A stretch of 44,737 nucleotides of DNA, taken from IMG/VR virus record IMGVR_UViG_3300021057_000006, positions 1 to 44,737 of that record; one strand, written 5' to 3'. The stretch comes from a virus. Shown one piece after another: positions 5,549 through 14,654 of the stretch. Position 1 is the first letter of the stretch; the number at the start of each line of letters is the position of its first letter. The notes under the pieces were generated by a model that made no database searches, was not told the DNA's origin, and saw only the letters and a list, made by a program, of their open reading frames with translations. A program made the translations under genes and the position numbers.

Positions 5549-7047
5549 TGGTCATTCCTGAGAAATTCGAGAAGCGCTTGGAGTATGACCAGGAGATGCG
5601 TAAGGATTTCGAGACGATCCCCTTAGCGTTCTTTGGTTGTATAGTTAAGTACCCAAAGCAGGCCGAGATCATAAGGACATGGCTCAGGGAGCAGCCTAAG
5701 ATCTGCGTTATTACCGGCTGGAAGCGCACAACTAAGACTTCGATAGGCGCATATATTGGCTCTTGTTGGGGAATTGGGAGGCTTAAGAAGGCATGGCCGG
5801 GTGCCCGAGCAATGGGCATTGAGGAGGACTATAACTGGACTAAAACCTATAAATCAGAGCGCGTTGGACTCATTGGTGGTCGAAGCTTCGAGCACATAGA
5901 TAGCGTCCTACTTAAGCAGTATCAGGAGTTAATTCCAAAGCCATTTGTTCGCGACTGGTATTCTAAGGGCAAACCTTCAATCCACCTATACGGAGGCTGT
6001 CGGTTTGTTATTCGGTCCTATGATCAGATTTTAGAGCAATGGAAGTCAGGCAACTATCAGTTCATCCACCTAGACGAAGAGGCTCCTTGGGAGATGATGA
6101 ATGAGTGCCTAGAACGAACTAGGTTGACTAAGGGCAAAATTCTTATCACGGTGGCTGTAGACGATGCCGATGTCTCTTGGCTTCCAGATGCCTGTCTTAA
6201 TCCATTAAAGACATTTGGAACAGAAAGCTTCCGTCACTTTAAGTTAGGCGTAGAGGACGTGCCTGATGACATATACCCTCCTGAAGAGAAAAGGGCGTGT
6301 TTTGTTAAGTTTGATGGCACAGTGTACGAGCAAGCGGCCAGGAAGGGAGAGTTTGCGTTTGCCAGCGGAAAATGGCTTCCAGAGTTTGATCCGTCAATTC
6401 ACGTAATTAAACCCTTTAAGATTCCTGGTCATTGGCTTAAGTGGAGATTCATGGACGCAGGTACAGCGGCACCGGCGGGTTGTATGTGGGTGGCCATAGA
6501 CCCAGAGAATAAGTGCGCGGTTGGCTACAGGGAGTATTATAAGTCTGGCACAACTATTGATGAGAGGTGTCGTGATATTATCCAGCTCAGTGAAAATATA
6601 AGGAAGCTAGATGGCGACATCTGGGTAGAGGAAGAGTGCGGGGAAAAGTTTGTGTCTACCTTACTAGATTACCATGAGTTTAAGACGGATCAGATTACAG
6701 GTGACGGACTAGATTATCACTACGTGGCAGCCGGTATCAGTGTTCAGCCAAGCACTACGTTAGGTCAAGAGGCCAGGAGGCTTGTTGCCAGGAAGTTCTT
6801 GGAGGTCGATAAGTCTGGTAGTTGTTATGGTAAGCCTGGTAAAGCTAAGTTCTATGTGTTTGAAACTTGTGTGAATTTTATTTGGGAAGTTCAGCGTAAG
6901 TGCGTGAAGCGTCCAGTTAACGAGAGGTCTAGCGTTATTGAGAAGAGGATTCAGAACCGAGATGATCATCTAATAGACTGCTTTGAATACGCTTGTTGTG
7001 AGTTAGAAAACTGGATTAACGATACAGATGCTAGACAGGCGGCTTAG
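5548..7047 (+). CDS. terL: Terminase large subunit
   Basis: The 499-residue ATPase-nuclease that drives DNA into the procapsid. The N-terminal ATPase has a Walker A-like GWKRTTKTS (residues 57-65) and Walker B FIHLDEE (172-178). The C-terminal RNase H-fold nuclease shows FMDAG (Asp303) and the late acidic motif NRDDHLIDCFEYA. Length and layout match terminases of tailed phages. The Walker A is unusual, as Thr replaces the Gly before Lys. It is the first gene of the head module, and the portal follows after 29 bases. Confidence 0.9.
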   Translation: MVIPEKFEKRLEYDQEMRKDFETIPLAFFGCIVKYPKQAEIIRTWLREQPKICVITGWKRTTKTSIGAYIGSCWGIGRLKKAWPGARAMGIEEDYNWTKTYKSERVGLIGGRSFEHIDSVLLKQYQELIPKPFVRDWYSKGKPSIHLYGGCRFVIRSYDQILEQWKSGNYQFIHLDEEAPWEMMNECLERTRLTKGKILITVAVDDADVSWLPDACLNPLKTFGTESFRHFKLGVEDVPDDIYPPEEKRACFVKFDGTVYEQAARKGEFAFASGKWLPEFDPSIHVIKPFKIPGHWLKWRFMDAGTAAPAGCMWVAIDPENKCAVGYREYYKSGTTIDERCRDIIQLSENIRKLDGDIWVEEECGEKFVSTLLDYHEFKTDQITGDGLDYHYVAAGISVQPSTTLGQEARRLVARKFLEVDKSGSCYGKPGKAKFYVFETCVNFIWEVQRKCVKRPVNERSSVIEKRIQNRDDHLIDCFEYACCELENWINDTDARQAA

Positions 7048-7076
7048 CTTCTGACATAACTTAGGAATTGGGGATT

Positions 7077-9152
7077 ATGGGGAAAGAGGGTGTTGATAAC
7101 AAGGACTTGTTCCTTACTGAAGACAAAGGGCGTAAGCCGGTTGAGCCACTTCCATCTGCGTTAAAAGCCAAGGCCAAGGCTCCTGCCAACTTAGCCATCT
7201 ACGATGACAATGGAAACTTGCACCCTGTTGTCGAGCACGTTTTAAAGCTCTCTCGCTCTGCGTATTCAGCGTACTACAACCAGCGATCAGCCCTTGAAGA
7301 AAAGTGGAAGCTTGCTGATGAAATGTACTGGATGGGGTTAAAAGATCATAGGTTATCAGAGCTTACTAGGGCAAAAGTTAGTGCATCAGTGTTTCATCGT
7401 GTTGTTAGGCGTAACCAGGACGGTGCCTATCTCGCAACATTTACCTCTGACATGCCCGTTAAGTTTGCTCCCTCTATTGGAATCTTTGAGGATAGCGAGC
7501 AAAAGAGGAGAAAGGCTATTGTGGCTGAAGCCCTTAACCGAGTGGCTGAATGTCACATGCGTAAAACTGATTTAAAGGGCAAGGCTTATTCTGCTTATCA
7601 CAGTCTTTACAAGAACGGTAATTGCATAGCCTATGTGCCGTATGATTTTGAGGTTGAGAAGAAAAAGCGGTGGGTGACGGTTGATGTCAGTATTCCTGTT
7701 TCCACAGAGGATGGATCACTGAAATACCAGAATGCCGACACAGGAGAGATTTCCGACTCTCCATTTCCTCCCAAGTTGGTTGAAGAGGAATATGATTATG
7801 TGTGTAAGGATGAAACGGGATTTCACAATATCCCCCTCAAGGATTGCTATCTAGATAGCCGGATAAAGGAATTAAATCGTCAAACCTGTTTTCTCCATAG
7901 GTCGGATATTACTAGGGTAGAGATTTGGACCCAGGGTGAGAGTGGAAAGTATAAGAATATTGAGAGGATTACAGAGCTACAGAAGTTTCAGTTGTTCGGA
8001 CAGGATAGCGGCTTTGAGAACCAGGTAAGATCTGATGCCGGACAGACTGTTGTAGACAGCATGAATAGCGAGATGTATGAGCGCTGGATGTCCTGGATTA
8101 TGCTTCCGATGATTAGGGTGAAGCACAACAAGAAGGGTGAGGCTATTGACCTAGAGTGGGATCAAAATGGAAAACCTAGACGCTATCTGATGGAGGTTAT
8201 TGGTGGCCTGATGGGTAACAATGTTGTGGTGAGATTCCAGGAATCACCCTATTGGAGCAATAACATTCCATACCTTGGAGCGCATTCTCACGAGGACAAT
8301 ATTGGTTTCTACGGTCGTGGCTTGGTTAATCTCTTAGAGGATAACTACATCCAAGAGACAGTGGCCAAGGGCCAGCTCATGGATAATCGCACCCTCATGC
8401 TCTTTAGGCCAATGAAGAGAATTGTTGGCAGGTGCAAGACCAAGGACATGAAGATTGTTCCAGGAAAAGTCTTTGATCTTACTTCCCAAGAAGGGCTTCA
8501 GGAGATGGCTTATAGCGATTTTACGGGGACCATTTCCAATACCCTTTCGTATTTGGAGGAAGACTCTGAGAAAACAGCCCAAACCCCTCCGTTCACTCTT
8601 GGGGAGAATATGGGATCTAGGACGAGCGCAACTGAGTTTGCAGCCATCCGGGATTCTTCGAGTGCTCCGGCGTTAAACGACATCAAGAGAATCAACATGA
8701 TGCTAGCCGGTCAGTACCTTAAGAAAGTTAAGGAGTATGCCCCACAGTTCTTGGATCAAGATGTGTTGATTGAGCTTATGGGAGATGACGGAAGGGAGGC
8801 CATCGCCATCATCAAAGCCGATGACTTCAATGCCGATATGTATGTTGAAGAGGTGTCCGTGCAGGAGTTTGAAAATAAGGCCACGATGCGCCAGATGTTA
8901 ACAAACTTAGTCCAGACAGTGACGAATCCCATTTTTGCTCCATTTCTCAATGTTCCAGGTCTCCTGTCTAGGATCTTCCAAACGTTTAGTTCGGTGTTTC
9001 CTAATCCAGAGGAGATTATCAATAAAGATCCGAATATACAGCTAGCGCTAGATCAATATAAGTCTCAGAAGACTTTGCCTAGTGAGAGGACAGTGGGTCA
9101 GGTTGAGGCACAGCCTATGCAGGAAGTGATGGGGGCTGCCGGAGGAGCTTAA
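7077..9152 (+). CDS. Portal protein (podovirus type)
   Basis: At 691 residues this fits the large portals of podoviruses. It would form the dodecameric ring at one capsid vertex through which DNA passes. Its place directly after the large terminase and before the scaffold and capsid genes, and its long mixed alpha/beta core with a helical C-terminus, support the call. I prefer ATG 7077 (GGGGA just upstream) over TTG 7068. The C-terminal region is Gln/Ala-rich and probably disordered. Confidence 0.82.
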   Translation: MGKEGVDNKDLFLTEDKGRKPVEPLPSALKAKAKAPANLAIYDDNGNLHPVVEHVLKLSRSAYSAYYNQRSALEEKWKLADEMYWMGLKDHRLSELTRAKVSASVFHRVVRRNQDGAYLATFTSDMPVKFAPSIGIFEDSEQKRRKAIVAEALNRVAECHMRKTDLKGKAYSAYHSLYKNGNCIAYVPYDFEVEKKKRWVTVDVSIPVSTEDGSLKYQNADTGEISDSPFPPKLVEEEYDYVCKDETGFHNIPLKDCYLDSRIKELNRQTCFLHRSDITRVEIWTQGESGKYKNIERITELQKFQLFGQDSGFENQVRSDAGQTVVDSMNSEMYERWMSWIMLPMIRVKHNKKGEAIDLEWDQNGKPRRYLMEVIGGLMGNNVVVRFQESPYWSNNIPYLGAHSHEDNIGFYGRGLVNLLEDNYIQETVAKGQLMDNRTLMLFRPMKRIVGRCKTKDMKIVPGKVFDLTSQEGLQEMAYSDFTGTISNTLSYLEEDSEKTAQTPPFTLGENMGSRTSATEFAAIRDSSSAPALNDIKRINMMLAGQYLKKVKEYAPQFLDQDVLIELMGDDGREAIAIIKADDFNADMYVEEVSVQEFENKATMRQMLTNLVQTVTNPIFAPFLNVPGLLSRIFQTFSSVFPNPEEIINKDPNIQLALDQYKSQKTLPSERTVGQVEAQPMQEVMGAAGGA

Positions 9153-9153
9153 T

Positions 9154-9438
9154 ATGTCACAAGAGGCCAAGGACTTATGCATTCAAATGGGGGGGATTCT
9201 ATTTGAGCGTCCACACACTGAGAGTGAGGAGTGGGAATCCCTAGATCGATGTCCTTCGAACTCGTTTCTTATTAAATTTCTTACTGAGGTTAGGGATAGA
9301 AATATATCTCAAATGAGGGAGTCTGTTGTTGAGGGGGATATTGGTAAAGCCCGGGCGTGTGAGGGGTATATGGAGGCTATGGAGGACGTTATAGACTTAC
9401 TAAGTAACGGTATATCTCAAGCCCTTAGCGAAAAATAA
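9154..9438 (+). CDS. Small helical protein after portal
   Basis: A 94-residue acidic, helical protein starting one base after the portal stop, with GGAGGAG as ribosome site. Small proteins of this type often sit between portal and scaffold in podoviruses; their role is unclear. No motif was recognised. Confidence 0.65.
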   Translation: MSQEAKDLCIQMGGILFERPHTESEEWESLDRCPSNSFLIKFLTEVRDRNISQMRESVVEGDIGKARACEGYMEAMEDVIDLLSNGISQALSEK

Positions 9439-9451
9439 TTTGAAATATAAC

Positions 9452-9532
9452 TTGACGGTTTTTGCAATTTTCACAAACATGTGGAAAAGGTTGTGTAATG
9501 CAACCTGAAATCATCTTAGGGTAACACCTAAG
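9452..9532 (+). promoter_or_regulatory. Possible promoter and two leader hairpins before the scaffold gene
   Basis: TTGACG (9452-9457), a 17-base spacer and AAACAT (9475-9480) form a half-convincing promoter; the -35 is good and the -10 poor. Downstream are two 6-bp hairpins, AGGTTG 9488-9493 with 9501-9506 and CTTAGG 9515-9520 with 9527-9532. They could set the mRNA level of the highly expressed scaffold and capsid genes. Confidence 0.35.
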
Positions 9533-9559
9533 TTAACAATAGGGGAAAAAGGGAATATA

Positions 9560-10348
9560 ATGGAAGTTGATACGGTGGCTGCCGTAACTGGCAGCGAGGT
9601 CAATGAGGCTCCCCCTGGGATAACACCCAATGGCGCGGAGAATGGAGATAACAATCCTGAAGTAAAGATCCAAGAGTTAGCCAAGAACTTGGAGAACCTT
9701 GATAAGCGATATAAGGATTCTTCAACTGAGGCGAAGAGGCTTTACGAGGAAAACGTCAAGCTTCAAGCGAGATTGGAAGCTCTTGAGAAAAACCAAAGTT
9801 CTTTGAAAGCAGAGTCAGAGGCGGCTCCTGCATTTCCGTCTGAGGAGGAATATGTCCGTTATTGGACTAACCAAGACAAGACAGAGAAGGAGGCGAGAGC
9901 TGAATATCGAAGAGAGATGGCTGACTATCAGTTCAGGAACCAGGTGATTGAAGGCCAAAGGGCGCTTCAGAACTTATTAAGGCTAGAGATTGAGCAAAGA
10001 AACCGTGGGTTTGTTGAGCTTAATCCTGTGGCCAAGGAAGCTGAGGAGTTCTTTAAGGAGAATCTACCTGAGTTATCCAGTTTGCCAATCGGAGATAAGA
10101 TAGAGCGATATAAGAACCTTAAGCCTAAGCTTGTGCCTAAGTCGGACGGTAAAGACCTGACTGCAATTAAGTCTGCTGCTGGTGGATCTGTGGGTGGGGC
10201 TGCTACAACGCCACAAACTCAGAACTCGGGCATGGATGAATTTGCGATTAAGTCTGGTTTTAAGTCTTACAAGCAAATGATTGAGGCGAGCAAGTGCTCA
10301 ACTCAAGCAGATTATGCGGCATACAAGAAACGATGGGGCATTAAGTAA
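9560..10348 (+). CDS. Scaffold-like head assembly protein
   Basis: A 262-residue protein with an acidic, Pro/Gly-rich N-terminus, a long coiled coil (about residues 35-85 and 105-150) and a basic C-terminus (SYKQMIEASKCSTQADYAAYKKRWGIK-like tail). This build and its position between portal and major capsid are typical of scaffolding proteins, which template the procapsid and leave or are degraded. The sequence alone gives no specific family. The Gly/Thr/Gln-rich linker around 205-225 separates the two parts. Confidence 0.65.
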   Translation: MEVDTVAAVTGSEVNEAPPGITPNGAENGDNNPEVKIQELAKNLENLDKRYKDSSTEAKRLYEENVKLQARLEALEKNQSSLKAESEAAPAFPSEEEYVRYWTNQDKTEKEARAEYRREMADYQFRNQVIEGQRALQNLLRLEIEQRNRGFVELNPVAKEAEEFFKENLPELSSLPIGDKIERYKNLKPKLVPKSDGKDLTAIKSAAGGSVGGAATTPQTQNSGMDEFAIKSGFKSYKQMIEASKCSTQADYAAYKKRWGIK

Positions 10349-10365
10349 GGGAAAGGGAATTTTAT

Positions 10366-10875
10366 ATGGCAAAAGGGAATAAGGTTGTTGCTAGTGCGGT
10401 CATTGAACCGCCTGTTACTAGCGAGGTTGTGACTGAGGTAGAGGCTAAAGAGGTGGAAATTGGATACTCTCACGAGAGATTGGCGGCTGCGGATAATCCA
10501 GATGAATACTTAAGAAAGTATGTGTTTCCTAAGTATCCAGATAAATACATCGCGAAACCTGATAAGGAACACGTGAGGCAATCATCTAGGGGATGGAAGC
10601 CACTTTATTGGGATACAGCTAAAGATGTGCTTGTTGAGGTTAAGACGATTGATGAGGCAACCAAAACGCAAAGCTCGGTTTTGGCATGGAGAGACAAGCG
10701 CATCCAGGATGCGATTAATGCTGAGTGGAGAAAGAAGCAGGATAGATTTAACAGATTTGTGGCAGAGGAGGGATCTAAAGACCAGGCTGTTGATTTCAAT
10801 AATCAAATGAGTCAACTGGGACATGATCAGATTTCTGCTAGGCCACTTGCTAAGAAAGACGAACAAGACGATTAA
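10366..10875 (+). CDS. Head-module hypothetical protein
   Basis: A 169-residue protein with a Val/Glu-rich N-terminus (residues 8-35), a Tyr/Lys-rich centre (YVFPKYPDKYIAKPDKEH) and a charged helical C-terminus. AGGGAA precedes ATG 10366. It lies between the scaffold-like and decoration-like genes, so it is probably a head or assembly component. No family was recognised. Confidence 0.6.
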   Translation: MAKGNKVVASAVIEPPVTSEVVTEVEAKEVEIGYSHERLAAADNPDEYLRKYVFPKYPDKYIAKPDKEHVRQSSRGWKPLYWDTAKDVLVEVKTIDEATKTQSSVLAWRDKRIQDAINAEWRKKQDRFNRFVAEEGSKDQAVDFNNQMSQLGHDQISARPLAKKDEQDD

Positions 10876-10944
10876 CTAGCCCTAACACTCTATTTACTTG
10901 GGAGTAGGTAGGTGGTTTTAGGGGCATAATGATGAAAGGGGAAT

Positions 10945-11439
10945 ATGGCAACATTAGCTCTAAAACCACTTGAATTGGTAAAAATTCCTAGTGGTGGTGC
11001 TGCTGAGTACGAGAAGCGCACTTTAACAACCGGGACTCCTATTGCGGGAGATCTTGGCGTATTAACAAATAACGAAATTACTCTTTGCGGGGCTGATCCC
11101 ACGGTTATTTCGTATTTCATTCAGGCGTCTGGCGACAGCACTATTCCTGGTGAAACAAGTAAGTTGCAAGTAGTTAGGATTCATCCTGACTATGAGTTTG
11201 AAATCAGTATTTACCACTCAACTCCGGCTAGCGCTGTATTGGCTGCTGCTGATATTGATGGGCAAGTAGAGTACGGAATTATTAAGGCCACGGTAAGTGG
11301 CGTAACTGCATGGTGTTTGGATTTAGAGGAAACTACAACTAAGAGCGTTCGGATCGTCCAGGCGGTTGGATCGTTTGCCGACTTGTATCAACGAGTTCGC
11401 GTCCAATTCCTATCGTCCAGGTTAACCTTCGCTAACTAA
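10945..11439 (+). CDS. Possible capsid decoration protein
   Basis: A 164-residue protein predicted from its pattern to be mostly beta-strand, rich in Ala, Thr and Gly, with a small N-terminal loop region (PSGGAAEYEKRTLTTGTPIAGDLG). Its place immediately before the major capsid gene, with a strong GAAAGGGG ribosome site, fits a decoration protein that stabilises the expanded shell. This is inferred from position and composition only. Confidence 0.5.
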   Translation: MATLALKPLELVKIPSGGAAEYEKRTLTTGTPIAGDLGVLTNNEITLCGADPTVISYFIQASGDSTIPGETSKLQVVRIHPDYEFEISIYHSTPASAVLAAADIDGQVEYGIIKATVSGVTAWCLDLEETTTKSVRIVQAVGSFADLYQRVRVQFLSSRLTFAN

Positions 11440-11458
11440 GGGTAAAAGGGAGTAAAAT

Positions 11459-12418
11459 ATGTCTACTGTAATCACAAATAACATGCTGAGTTTGATCGAT
11501 GCGCGGCTTAAGACCTGCGTATTAGAGACAAACGCTACAATTCCGCTTATCGGTTCTAAGATCGTTAAGGAAAAGAAGACAACCAGCAAGTACGAGATCA
11601 TGAATCGTATTGTTGGCGTTGGTGAAGCCGAAGAAGTCGCCGAGGGTGCTGTTTATCCGAAGAAGGCTATTAAGCAAGATACCTCTAAGACGGTAAACAT
11701 GAAGAAATTCGGTTTCGTGATCGATGTTTCTCGTGAGCTTATCGTTGATAATCTTTTTGGGCCTATCCAAGACGATGTGGCTAAGGCTATGAAGAACGCC
11801 ATGCTCCAGACTAAGGAGCGCCGAATCCTTAATATGCTCAATAACGGCTTCACGGCCACTACTGGGCAATTGGCTCAGGATGGTTTGAGCTTGTTCAATA
11901 CGGCTCACGTATTAGTCCAAGGTGGAACGCAAAGCAATCGTGCTTCGGTTAATGCTGCATTGGACCTAGATTCTTTGTGGATCGGACGCAATACGATGCA
12001 AACCACAAAAGGCAATTCCGGTCTGTATGACGCGATTTATCCAGCTAAGTACCTCGTGGTTCCTCAGGAATTAGAGAGACGGGCACATGAACTTGTGAAG
12101 TCTGAATGGATTCCTCAGTCTACTGAGAATACGGCTAACGTGATTGGCTCTATTGCCGCTAAGCTAGAGGTGCTAACAAGTCCTCTTTTGAGTTCGACTA
12201 CGGCATGGTTCTTAATTGCTGATCCGTCTGCGGTGTTGGAGTTCTCGCTCCGATTCTTCAATCGTGAGGAAATGAGTATTCATTCTCTGTTTAACATCCA
12301 GGGCAACACTGAACTCGGAAACGCAATTGATAAGGATACTTATTCTTGGCGTGTTCGCGAGCGTTATGAATGCGACACTCCTACTTGGTATGGAGTGTAT
12401 GGCAATGTTGGAGCTTAA
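11459..12418 (+). CDS. Major capsid protein (HK97 fold)
   Basis: A 319-residue protein with features of HK97-fold major capsid proteins. It has a helical N-arm and an E-loop region (about 50-85), followed by GLSLFNTAHV near 142-151, the LVVPQELERRAHEL segment and the closing P-domain and A-domain strands with TAWFLIADP. It would assemble the icosahedral shell. A strong ribosome site (AAAAGGGAG) and a hairpin after the gene suit high expression. There is no long N-terminal delta domain, in keeping with a separate scaffold gene upstream. Confidence 0.85.
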   Translation: MSTVITNNMLSLIDARLKTCVLETNATIPLIGSKIVKEKKTTSKYEIMNRIVGVGEAEEVAEGAVYPKKAIKQDTSKTVNMKKFGFVIDVSRELIVDNLFGPIQDDVAKAMKNAMLQTKERRILNMLNNGFTATTGQLAQDGLSLFNTAHVLVQGGTQSNRASVNAALDLDSLWIGRNTMQTTKGNSGLYDAIYPAKYLVVPQELERRAHELVKSEWIPQSTENTANVIGSIAAKLEVLTSPLLSSTTAWFLIADPSAVLEFSLRFFNREEMSIHSLFNIQGNTELGNAIDKDTYSWRVRERYECDTPTWYGVYGNVGA

Positions 12419-12438
12419 TTAAAAATTAAAAGGATGAT

Positions 12439-12465
12439 GGGCTTAGGGAGTGCCTCCTTAAGCCC
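12439..12465 (+). terminator. Strong 12-bp hairpin after the major capsid gene
   Basis: GGGCTTAGGGAG pairs over 12 positions (one G-U) with CTCCTTAAGCCC around a 3-base TGC loop. It lies 20 bases after the capsid stop. No T-run follows, so it may act as an mRNA 3'-end stabiliser or a partial terminator that lowers expression of later genes. Confidence 0.55.
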
Positions 12466-12482
12466 TAATCCAAGAGGTGAAT

Positions 12483-12908
12483 ATGAATAAGAGGCTCATT
12501 TTAAGTCTTTCTTTTGCGTTTGTTTTTGTACTTTCTTTGTTTGCTTCCGATAAGGTGACAAGGATGGGGCAAAAGGTTATTTTAAATCAGGGTGGATCAA
12601 GCACAACTAGCGGATCTACTGTCATTGTTTCCGATAGTCCTACAAATGAATATAAGCAGATTGTGGTTACAGCGACCGTCACAGGTGCTCAAACTACTTT
12701 CACAAATACCTTTAGTCCTGTGTGGGTTTCAACTCCTACAGTGATTCAGGGGATTAAAAGCGGTCAAACTGCCGGGTATGGAAGCTATAGTGTGGTCACT
12801 GTGACCCCTACAAACATGTATGTGACATTGCTTTCAACGAACGCAACGATGACTAATGGTGTTCCTTACATAGTTTACGGAGTGTCTAGGACTGGAACCT
12901 TCCAATAA
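12483..12908 (+). CDS. Secreted-type beta-rich protein of the virion module
   Basis: A 141-residue protein. ATG 12483 follows AAGAGGTG; GTG 12477 is an alternative. Residues 1-22 are a clear Sec signal peptide (basic start, hydrophobic core LILSLSFAFVFVLSLFA). The mature part is rich in Ser, Thr, Val and Gly and should be beta-sandwich-like, resembling a minor tail or surface protein. No family was recognised. It is the first of three consecutive genes with signal peptides after the capsid gene, which is unusual for virion proteins. Confidence 0.6.
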   Translation: MNKRLILSLSFAFVFVLSLFASDKVTRMGQKVILNQGGSSTTSGSTVIVSDSPTNEYKQIVVTATVTGAQTTFTNTFSPVWVSTPTVIQGIKSGQTAGYGSYSVVTVTPTNMYVTLLSTNATMTNGVPYIVYGVSRTGTFQ

Positions 12909-12921
12909 CTGAAAGGTATAT

Positions 12922-13392
12922 ATGGTTAGGATTCTTGCCATAGCATCAGTAGTTTGCTTAGCTACGTCTGCACTTGCTCAATCTGTTAGGGAGGGGGCTG
13001 CAACGGTTGTTTTCACGAACCAGACTTTAACCGCTTCCTACGTGGCCTCTGATTCAATTGATCTTAAGAGCTATGATTCGGCTGTGGTTTTAATTGAGGT
13101 TCCAACCAACCAAGCCTCTAAAACAGCGAATGTTAAGTTTGAGTGGAGCAATGATGGGACTACTTTTGTTCCTGAATACGCTTTAAATCCAGGAACCATT
13201 GCCTCCGGCGATCAGCCATATACCCCAGTCCAGAAAAGGGTTGATGTTGACATGGCAAGCGGAACGACATCGGCTCCGTATATCGAGAGGGTTCGAAGAT
13301 TGGCAAGGTATTTTCGTATAAAGGTAAAGAGTGATGGGGTAACCACTGGCACCGTCAAGGGATCTGTGGTTCCAATGAATAATGAGAACTAA
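12922..13392 (+). CDS. Secreted-type beta-sandwich protein of the virion module
   Basis: A 156-residue protein with a signal peptide at residues 1-20, ending LATSALAQ, where cleavage after Ala is expected. The mature region looks like a beta-sandwich (SYDSAVVLIEVPTNQ, VKFEWSNDGTTFVPE, RYFRIKVKSDG), similar in pattern to galactose-binding or accessory tail domains. GAAAGG precedes the start. It overlaps the next gene by 11 bases. Function unknown. Confidence 0.6.
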   Translation: MVRILAIASVVCLATSALAQSVREGAATVVFTNQTLTASYVASDSIDLKSYDSAVVLIEVPTNQASKTANVKFEWSNDGTTFVPEYALNPGTIASGDQPYTPVQKRVDVDMASGTTSAPYIERVRRLARYFRIKVKSDGVTTGTVKGSVVPMNNEN

Positions 13393-14254
13393 GGTTATTC
13401 AAGGTGTTCTTGTTGCTATCTTGCTCCTTTTCGGAGTCTATTTAACGTTTGCCCAGGGACAGGGAGGCGGTGGAACCAATCCGATTGTTGTCAATACGGG
13501 CACCAACGCCACTCTCAATGCTGCCTATCTTCTTAAGGCCGGGGATACGGCAACGGGTTTAATTAGGTTCACGAATATTAACGTCTACGGAGTTACAGCT
13601 ATTAGCAACAATAGCGCTGGGGCTGTCTTTTCAATCCGCAATCTTAGGGCTGGCGATGGAACGATTGATGCTGGGTATATCGAATTGGGAGGGCTAGGGA
13701 ATACCAATATAGTTTGCTATATCGATAATAGCGGAGTTCCAACTCTAGAATCTAAGACGAATAACGGATTTAAGTTGAGAGGTAATGGTGGTGGCGCTCC
13801 TTTTATTGGAAGTTTTAGTCGTTATGATTTTTATGATGGCAATGTGAATATTGGGGAAACGGGCTCTAGGACACACTTAGTTAAGGGTATAATGACGTTC
13901 CAGAATGATGTGAGCTTCGTAACAAACCGAGGGAATTATGTTATCTCCAGCACAGCCCCAGTCCTTAACACAGCTCAAACAAATGGCGCTGTTCGTGGCG
14001 AGGTGATTGTATCAATAAGTTTACGAACTACTGCGGCCTCAGATGTGGCCAAGGCACAAATCATTTCCTATAACGCCGCCGGAACAACAACAAATGTGTG
14101 GCCAGCTAAGTCGATCACTGGACTTATTACAACCAATGACTCTTCTTTGTTTGCCAAGATCCAGCCCAGCCATATTTGGTATGTGACCAATATCAGTACG
14201 GGCGCTGGATCAGTGGCTATTAACTCGGAAGGCAATAACTTTATACAGCAATGA
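13382..14254 (+). CDS. Fibre-like protein with N-terminal signal or anchor
   Basis: A 290-residue protein. Residues 8-24 (GVLVAILLLFGVYLTFA) form a signal peptide or membrane anchor ending in a signal-peptidase-like AQ. A Gly-rich linker follows, then a region rich in Asn, Thr, Gly and Ile with repeated short strands, like phage tail-fibre or spike shafts (TGLIRFTNINVYG, MTFQNDVSF). The C-terminal 80 residues form a compact beta domain. Its arrangement resembles 20254-21246. A receptor-binding role is possible, and the exported N-terminus is unexplained. Confidence 0.55.
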   Translation: MRTKVIQGVLVAILLLFGVYLTFAQGQGGGGTNPIVVNTGTNATLNAAYLLKAGDTATGLIRFTNINVYGVTAISNNSAGAVFSIRNLRAGDGTIDAGYIELGGLGNTNIVCYIDNSGVPTLESKTNNGFKLRGNGGGAPFIGSFSRYDFYDGNVNIGETGSRTHLVKGIMTFQNDVSFVTNRGNYVISSTAPVLNTAQTNGAVRGEVIVSISLRTTAASDVAKAQIISYNAAGTTTNVWPAKSITGLITTNDSSLFAKIQPSHIWYVTNISTGAGSVAINSEGNNFIQQ

Positions 14255-14457
14255 ACGAGAAAGATGATAGAACGCTCCTAATTGAGACTCGAAATGATGT
14301 TGGCTGGATTAAGACTACGATTATCGATCTTCACAAGAAGCAAGAGAAGTCAGAGGACGCTATCAGGAATTTAGAGAAGAAGTTGTGGTACGGTTCAGGT
14401 CTAGTTGTTTCATTTGTGTGCATTGTTGAATTCTTCAAAGAGAAGCTATTCAAGTAA
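14251..14457 (+). CDS. XhlA-like holin or lysis membrane protein
   Basis: A 68-residue protein with a charged coiled-coil N-terminus (DVGWIKTTIIDLHKKQEKSE) and one C-terminal transmembrane helix (about residues 48-62, YGSGLVVSFVCIVEFF). This is the layout of the hemolysin XhlA family, membrane proteins that help release endolysins. It opens the lysis cassette and overlaps both neighbours by one to four bases. Confidence 0.65.
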   Translation: MNEKDDRTLLIETRNDVGWIKTTIIDLHKKQEKSEDAIRNLEKKLWYGSGLVVSFVCIVEFFKEKLFK

Positions 14458-14654
14458 TGGGTTTGCTGTCTAGGTTTTGGGGTTGGTTTAAGCAGGGGAG
14501 GGTTAGTGCATGGAAGGCAAGCGATCAAGAATTAACGGAGTCCGTAAAGCCTCAGGGAGTAAATCGTCCAGGGTCATTCGGAGATCATCAAAGATCCGAG
14601 GAAGTTTATCATGGGGTAAAGATCTCTATTCCTCTCCCGGAAAAAAAGAAGTGA
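14457..14654 (+). CDS. Small hypothetical protein in the lysis cassette
   Basis: A 65-residue protein with an aromatic, amphipathic N-terminus (LLSRFWGWFK) followed by a polar, probably disordered region and a Pro/Lys end. The start shares one base with the previous stop, and its stop overlaps the next start as GTGA. Such amphipathic N-termini can bind membranes. No spanin or holin motif was recognised, so the role is open. Confidence 0.5.
   Translation: MGLLSRFWGWFKQGRVSAWKASDQELTESVKPQGVNRPGSFGDHQRSEEVYHGVKISIPLPEKKK

Noticed and set aside
10582-10866. Antisense frames over the head-module gene
   Set aside because: They lie fully within a well-supported plus-strand gene and show no ribosome sites.
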